NCBI GenBank assembly: GCA_003550325.1
Contig: QKWP01001685.1
Location: 51,383-115,382, forward strand
DNA: 64,000 bases
Direction of reading: 5' to 3'
From: Gigaspora rosea
Lineage: Eukaryota; Glomeromycota; Glomeromycetes; Diversisporales; Gigasporaceae
Shown here: positions 57,563 through 64,000 of the stretch, piece by piece
Position numbering within the stretch: the first letter of the stretch is position 1
Layout: each line of letters begins with the position of its first letter
The notes under the pieces: generated by a model
Told to the model about the DNA's origin: nothing
Database searches by the model: none
What the model saw: the letters and a program-made list of their open reading frames with translations, nothing else
Program-made: the position numbers and the translations under genes

Positions 57563-58676
57563 CAGAGAGACCTCTCTAAATGCACCCCCTCGGGACCGGG
57601 CCCAAGCGTGCATTTATAGAGGGTGTGCACTTAAAGAATTTTATTAAAAAATCGCTATAATATGTCTGTATAACCATTTTTTTATTTAATTGTATAAATA
57701 TATGTCGATACAGTATCAGGAAAGTTTAAAAAATGGATATCGATTACCAGCTGCAGGAGGTGATTGTTTTAAATTTTATATTGATTATAATCAATTAAAA
57801 AATAATTGATTGCAATTGATTGTAATCAATATAAATCGATAGCAATCACTCCTGCAGCTGGTAATCGATTTCCACTTACTAAAAATTTCTTGATAGAAAA
57901 TAATCTGATCTCTAAAGTCATACACGAATAGGCATTATTTAATGAAGATAAAGGCATCATCGTGCCGAGGTTTAAAACAGGTATAATTTATTTATTTGGC
58001 TTATTTTTTTTTGAATAGAGCATATCAATTTGGGTTGGTTTTATGTTGACTTTATGATAGGTGTTATTGCAAGTTATGTCTGAATTAAACTTAATTCAAG
58101 TCATAGCTTGAAATAATAACGCCCATGTAATGGTTCTAAGAATCTACAGTAGCGATATAAACAGATAAGAATTTATTGAAAGGAGAAATTCATGTGCATA
58201 GTGACTTTTTATTAGAGATAGCGCAAGTGATCAGTTCTTTTTTCTCGTAATCATTTACTTGATTTTCTATTGATGGCGTTAAAGCAATTAATGATTTTCT
58301 ATTGATGGCGTTAAAGCAATTAATAATATTCTTTTGATGACGTTAAACTAATTAATAATAATAATAAATTTCTTAAATTTTATGGTTATGCACTAATTAA
58401 TGATAATTTTAGAATGATTAACCAAAAAAAGAAAAGTTCAGAGGCGCAATTATTTATGCATAGATCGTCTAATTTTACCTGATTATAAAATCACGTGACG
58501 TGCATTTAAAGGAATAACTTACATATATCGGGGCCAAACCCGTACTTGCAGAGTCTTGCACGTGCAGAATATAGAGGGTGCATTTAGGGTCTAAGTCCCA
58601 AGCTCGGGACCGTGCTAAAGGGTGCATATATAGAGGGAGTGCACTTATAGAGGGTGCATTTAGAGAGGTCTCTCTG
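57563..58676 (-). mobile_element. 1.11-kb pogo-like element, copy 2, inverted
   Basis: Reverse-complement copy of 55998-57125 with the same CAGAGAGACCTCTCTAAATG ends and TA borders (57561-57562, 58677-58678). Visible differences are one ~15-bp deletion and a handful of substitutions, so the two share a recent origin. The 90-codon minus-strand frame at its right end is not a gene. Confidence 0.92.
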
Positions 58677-60126
58677 TAGCAGAATTTGTTATCTGGTGAC
58701 CACAGTATGTGGTTAAGGTTGAGTTGGTTTGCATTAACTTCTATCATGATTTATTGTAAAAAATTCTGTACAAAACTTACTTACTATTCCAGAGTTAGTC
58801 TGTATTGGCGAACGTCAACCTTAAAAATTAGTGCCACAAAGTGAAATTTTGAAATCGAACCGCTTCTGAAGTAAAACTTTAAAAATCAACAATTCTAAGC
58901 TCTCATTTGTGGTACTAAATCATGAATAGTTGATAGCAAAGTTTATGATATTTGACGATTACATTACATTGTGAATAATTGAAATGTCGCAATAATTATC
59001 CAAAATTGACAGTTACGCAATAATTACAGAAAGTTTGTAAATTTTCTAACCACAATTTTTAATAACATCCATAAAATAATTCATAGAGGGCCAGTCAAAA
59101 GCATTTAGATGCAGGGTTGGATTGGATGGATTGGCCCCAGTCCAGTTGGTCTCAGTCCTAATAAGAAAATTATCTATTGGTCCGGCCTGAAACTGGTTAA
59201 AAGACCAAAAACCAAAAACCTTATAACCGATCCAACACTGATTAGATGGTATAGAAAAATAAGCAGTATAGAAAGATAGATGCTGTAAATAAAAAGTTAA
59301 AATGTACATAAACGCTGTGTAAAAATCCATTATTTATGAGTACGACATTTTCATGCAAAGTTTGTAATATAACAATAATTAGAATCTAATTGTTTAATCA
59401 ATTAATGTAATCAATCTGCAACGATTTAATTAGGAAAATACGTAATGTTTTAGATTTGAATGTCGTAATAGCACAAATTTGACAATCATGCGGACGATCA
59501 AGAACGTCGCAATAGTTACATACTTGGGGATCGTCTAAAGCCGGGATAGTAATTTACATGTATCATGTGTATTTTAATTTACAAATTTTTTAGTAATCAA
59601 TTTAAAAACTACCTGGCTTTAAACAATCTCCATATTTTTCATTTATCGTAAAGATCGTAATAATTACCAAATACTATTACTATACAACTGTGTGTATACC
59701 AATTCACAGATAACAAATCAAAAACGTTTAAACGGACAACTCTGAATTAGATGGTTTAGATTTAGATAGATAGATAGATAATGGATAGATTTCGGAATAA
59801 TGTATTATGTCGCAATTAGAATAAAGTAATTACGCAATTAGGAATTCAAAACGCTCAACTTTAATAGGAACTTAAATGCGCATTTATTTAGTAACATTAA
59901 CTACTTTAATTCAAATAGATCGTAATATATTCAAAATATCGTAAACTTAATTCAAAAATGTCGTCAGAATACAAAAAATCGGTAGTTTGCAGTAATGACG
60001 TAATTTCTGTTTAGAAGTTTCCAAAATTCCAAAATTTCTGTTTAGAAGTTTCCAAAATCGATTGTAGCCAATCAAAAACGTTAAAACGTACAAACTCTGA
60101 TATAAATTATATAGATAGATAGAAGA
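58677..60126. other. Satellite tail, then AT-rich DNA without genes
   Basis: 58677-58790 is one satellite unit. After that only AT-rich sequence with a GATA microsatellite (59767-59784) and a small inverted-repeat element (59112-59240). Confidence 0.5.
59112..59240. mobile_element. 129-bp hAT-like miniature element
   Basis: Ends CAGGGTTGGATTGG and CAGTGTTGGATCGG (reverse complement), bordered by TTTAGATG on the left and ATTAGATG on the right, an 8-bp duplication with one mismatch. The CAGNGTTGG end and 8-bp duplication are typical of hAT elements. The 94-codon frame here is not a gene. Confidence 0.75.
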
Positions 60127-60352
60127 TGTGTGCCGCAAAGGGAAAAGCTGCAAAATCTTATTAGATTAAATGCACTTGAGTACGTGCATTGATTTGAATG
60201 TATGCTATTTGTTCTATTAACGTAATAAGAATCTTTTCGCTTCAGAAAAGTAGAGTTTCTGTTTCAGAATACTAATCGCACATTATTATATTAAAAATTC
60301 ATTATTATATAAACAATTGTGCGAATCAATAATACTTTCTTCTAGACTCATT

Positions 60353-62781
60353 ATGCCACTAATATTCACGTAAGTTATTATTTCGAAAGTATGTTATGTT
60401 TAATTTATTTTCTAATTTATTTGAAAATTTTAGTAATTGGTGGTCTGGGTATATCCCAAAGCGAATTATAACTTTCACCCTTTGTATTATTGCTATTATT
60501 ATCTGTTATGCTGGTATACTTTAATTTTAAATCCTTGCCTTTAAAAAGCTTGTCAAATTTATTCATTAAATTTTTTGATGAAAAAAGATCGTTCAATTAT
60601 GGCAATTGCCATAGTATATATGACTAAGGAATTCAATTGGGATCATAGCACACAAGGTCTTGTATCGTCATCATTTTACTTTGGATATCTTACGACTCAA
60701 ATTATAGGAGGTGCATGTACCGATATATTCGGTGGTAGGAGAATATTAAGCATAGGTGAGTAAGATTCTAAGAGATATACTATTTTTAAAATATATATAT
60801 ATATTTATATTCGTTTATTTCTGAACTACTTATTTTTAGCTGGCATAACTTGGTCACTCTTTACTTTACTTACTCCAATTTCTGCCAGAATAAACTTATA
60901 TTGTCTTATATTGTGCAGGATTTGTTTAGGAATTGGTGAAGGTGTTACTTTTCCATGTGCTCATTCTATAATCTCTAGATGGTTTCCACCTGAAGAAAGA
61001 AGTAGAGCTGTTTCAATATTATTTGTTTCTAATTTTTTTGGTATGGTAATCGCAATGCCAATTTCAAATATATTGGGTTCGAGTCAATTTGGATGGGATA
61101 GTATTTTTTGTGTATTTGGAATTGTTGGCTTTATATGGTCCGTTATTTGGCATTTTATGGTAGAAGTGATCCTAGAGATTATATTGGTATCAGAAAAGAA
61201 GAATTAGATTGGATTCTGGAAAGCAAATTAAGTGCTTGTTCTGATGATAATTTTGATCATTATCAATCGGGATCTAGTGAACATATTACGATTACTGATG
61301 ATAATCGTGATGTTCTTCAAAGCGAAAGTGATGCTTTATTACCAAAAGATCAAATATCATCAAGGTTAAATAATATACTTAAAATTCCTTGGAAATTGAT
61401 ATTATCTCGTCGTGAAGTTTGGGCAATTATGCTTGGGCAATTTTTCAATTCTTGGGGCTATTTTATTTTAGTTAGTTGGTTACCAATATTTTATTATGAA
61501 TATTTTCATGTTGATATTAATTTAATTGGATTTTATACCGGTAAGAAATCTTAAAATTTTAATACTTTTAACATTATTTAATACTGTTCTATATTTACTT
61601 TATATTTATAAATTTTATATAAATTTCAAATTTGTTAGCTTTGCCTTACTTTGTGTACGTCATAGTGGGATTAATAGCTGGCTATATGTGTGATTATGCG
61701 ATTAATAAATTAAAAATTTATGTTTTGACTGTACGAAAATCTTTTAATTTAATTGGGACTCTTGGAATATCAATTTCACTTTTACTTGTAAGCGCAAATA
61801 AAATATCCAAAAGTTTATTTTATTCAATATTACGACTGATGATGAAATTGGCTAACGCTTAAACTTGGCCATATTTTAATCTGAAAGTTAAAAAAAATTT
61901 TTGCGGCACTTTTTTGCTGTTTTTTTTGGGGGGGATTGGGAAAGATTTATAATCAGAATTTATAATAAAAAATTTGTCGCAGATTTTTAGTAGATTTTAT
62001 ATTTTCAGATTAAGGTAAAAAAATTAGCATCAGCCAACTGCAACTGGGGTGGCAATCATTTCACCGACAATCACTCCATAGACACACCATTTCACTAACT
62101 AATTATTCACCGACAAGTTCATTTACCGACAGGTTATTTAACTGAAGCTCATTTCACCGACAAAGTAATTCTGGTCGTTGTCGTTAGGGTCAGGGTAGAA
62201 TTAGGGTTAAAGTTAGTGTGCTTTATAGAAAAAAATTCGTCGGTGAAACGAGCTTCGGTGAAATGAACTGTCGATAAAATGAACTTGTCGGTGAATAATT
62301 TGTCGGTGAAATGGGAGTCTATGAAGTGATTGTCGGTGAAATAATACGGACCCCTGCAACTGCAACATCAGACGTGACGTTTATCTTTTTTCTTTGACTC
62401 ATATTTATAATTTGCAGGTAACATATTTGGCAAAAACTTCTCTTGAAGGATTATCAATAATGACAATTGGATTTGCATTATATTCATTCCAAATCTCAAC
62501 TGTAAATGCATCACAGGTAATTAATTATTTATTTATTAATTCATTCAATTAATATAAAATTGATATCTTGTCAATTATAGTTTGATATCGCACCAAAATA
62601 TACAGGCTTAATATATGGTTTAGGGAATACTTGTGCGATGTTCCCAGCTTTATTTGGCGTAGCATTAACTGGTTGGGTATTAGAAATTACTAATAATGAT
62701 TGGAGCATTATTTGGTGTATGTGTTCTTTATTTTATATTTTTGGAATGGCATCTTTTTTTCCTTGGGTGGTGGAGAGGTAG
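60353..62781 (+). pseudogene. SLC17-type MFS transporter copy 2, frameshifted
   Basis: Same seven-exon layout: 60353-60369, 60434-60513, 60588-60755, 60840-61540, 61639-61787, 62418-62516, 62581-62781, with all splice sites kept. Compared with copy 1, a T is missing at about 61154 in exon 4 (701 versus 702 bases), which breaks the frame after WHF about halfway through. Another T is missing at about 62760 in exon 7, replacing the GGGEVVID end by FPWVVER. Most other differences are few and often conservative, so inactivation is recent. Intron 5 carries a 307-bp fold-back element. If the exon 4 deletion were a sequencing error, only the C-terminus would differ. Confidence 0.85.
62047..62353. mobile_element. 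TTTCACCGACA fold-back element, 9-bp duplication (copy B)
   Basis: Inserted in intron 5 of transporter copy 2; absent from copy 1, which has the plain target near 48090. Ends GGGTGGCAATCATTTC and GGGTCCGTATTATTTC (reverse complement), perfect 9-bp duplication CTGCAACTG (62038-62046, 62354-62362). The intron still has usable borders, with length 630 instead of 314 bp. Confidence 0.95.
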
Positions 62782-63343
62782 TAATTGATTAAAGTGATAG
62801 CATCATTTAAATACGTATTTACCTCGATTTGTTAATTGATTAAAGTGATAGTATCATGTAAATGCATATTTATCTCTATTTGTTAAGAGTATTTTTATAT
62901 ACACATGTAGCCTGGAACAGAATAAAAATATAGATTAGGTTTGTAAATATAGTAGTGAGCAATCATCGAGATCACAACAATTTGAAAAAATAATAATAAA
63001 AATAATTAAGACATCAAATCATTAACAACTAGAAATGTCATGTTATCAATGCATACAGTCTAATTATTAGCTGAAACTGGGCGGGGCATATGTAATTTCT
63101 AACTTTATTTAGTTCTAGTTTGATTCATGAATTTTTATCTGAGCAATACATTGAATCTGACTCGGTAAATGACAGTGGAATTAAATTTTAAAGCTAGAAT
63201 TTAAATTCTTTCATTGGCAATTTTTTAGTTGTCCCAGGATTTACTATTAGTCGCGAAATAATGCAACCCCCACGCGTTATTTTATCCACCTAAACGTTAT
63301 TTCGAGATGCGAATGCATGTATCAAACCCGTAATACTTATTAT

Positions 63344-63535
63344 TAGTGTTCTGACCCGTCACGAAAATCCCAACCCGGGTCACCCGCGGGTGGGTCACTC
63401 GGGTCACCCGGGTGAACACTAGTAGTAAAAAAAATTCTGCTACGGGTCACCCGCGGGTGGGCCACCCGGGTCATCCGGGTGAACACTAGGTAATAGAAAA
63501 AATTTTGCTACGGGTCACCGGGGGTGGGCAGTCTA
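63344..63535. repeat. GACCCG/CGGGT tandem repeat
   Basis: Units of 67-68 bp begin GGGTCACCCGCGGGTGGG at 63377 and 63444 and, truncated, at 63512; each carries CACCCGGGT palindromes and a GAACACTAG...TTCTGCTAC tail. GC-rich against AT-rich flanks. It is joined directly to the end of the segmental duplication. Confidence 0.85.
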
Positions 63536-64000
63536 ATTCTAAAAAAAAAGTAAAATTTAATGTTATTGCTGTTAGTTTTTTTTTATCCAATTTATTAATC
63601 TTCATTACAGTTCAACCGATCTATCAAACTCGTTTGGAGCATGATTTAATAATAAAAATCATGTGACCACAAAAACTCGTGTTCCATTGGGTTCGGTTCC
63701 GAGCAGGGTCGAACTGAGTTTCGGCAAGCAGGATAACATCCCTAATTATAACCAACCCATACGGGTCACCCATGTGGGGTGACCCACGGGTTGACCCACG
63801 GGTGACCCGCGGGTTGGATAATGTATCGAATAGCGTGTACAGGGTATCACATAAAATTACCCGGAAGATCATCTTCCAAATTCGTACAAATTGAACCATG
63901 AAGAAAACCGAACATCGGAAATTTGAAAATCGAACCGTAACACTAATCTGGCTGGTACAGAAATCGGCGTAACTACCAAAAAAACAATCAAAACAATAAC
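63536..64000. repeat. Second GACCCG cluster and flank
   Basis: 63755-63815 repeats GGGTGACCCRYGGGTT words in the other orientation, so the region 63344-63815 may be one element with GACCCG-rich inverted ends. The 91-codon minus-strand frame covering it is a by-product. Confidence 0.5.

Larger units (their letters stand above)
60127..63343 (+). repeat. Segmental duplication, copy 2 (broken transporter)
   Basis: Duplicate of 46181-49132. The right end abuts the GACCCG repeat at about 63344. Confidence 0.9.

Noticed and set aside
63624..63899. 91-codon minus-strand frame
   Set aside because: Runs through GACCCG repeats and has no domain-like pattern.

Overview
The window looks like nuclear DNA of an arbuscular mycorrhizal fungus (Glomeromycotina; Rhizophagus or Gigaspora type). 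It is extremely AT-rich and has short GT-AG introns. It carries an F-box/leucine-rich-repeat gene, Sel1-repeat and kinase remnants, and a degraded member of a high-copy protein family that I know only from this group. The taxonomic call is inference from gene content and composition. I see no bacterial operons, rRNA, intact tRNA or CRISPR.

Only two genes look intact: an F-box/LRR protein (30854-32701, +, single exon) and a seven-exon SLC17-type major facilitator transporter (46420-48532, +). A second transporter copy (60353-62781, +) is about 14 kb away in a segmental duplication and carries two 1-bp deletions, so it is probably a pseudogene. The other coding signals are relics: a Glomeromycotina-specific family gene (14850-16931, -), a Tc1/mariner transposase (19385-20025, +), two exons of the U5 snRNP GTPase Snu114 (20756-21227, -), Sel1 repeats (36240-37115, +), a coiled-coil gene with exactly three in-frame stops (41900-42690, +), a Sel1-kinase gene (43955-45225, -), a kinase tail (49756-50019, -) and an unrecognised small gene split by a transposon (40023-41540, -).

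Layout. 1-6107: diverged satellite and GACCCG-rich elements, with a 1870-bp block present twice around a single N (4237), almost certainly an unmerged contig overlap. 6265-9890: a repeat copy containing a 1.69-kb inverted-repeat transposon and a tRNA-headed SINE; a second copy at 21739-22490 lacks both and serves as the empty site. 11061-14369: pogo-like and hAT-like miniature elements and a second tRNA-headed element hit by three later insertions. 14.4-23.9 kb: pseudogenes, a Tc1 element and fold-back elements. 23.9-30.8 kb: nearly empty AT-rich DNA. 30.8-50 kb: genes and pseudogenes with insertions. 50-60 kb: miniature elements, a ~100-bp satellite, and two near-identical 1.1-kb pogo-like elements in inverted orientation. 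60-63.3 kb: transporter copy 2. 63.3-64 kb: GACCCG tandem repeat.

The main lesson is insertion history. Many miniature elements have readable target-site duplications (TA, 8 bp or 9 bp), and three insertions can be checked against a paralogous empty site inside the same window. No new gene system is convincingly visible. The most unusual objects are the inverted pogo-like pair, the ATTCGAATA-array element that splits an open frame, the long tRNA-headed SINEs and the three-unit super-repeat of the LRR gene.
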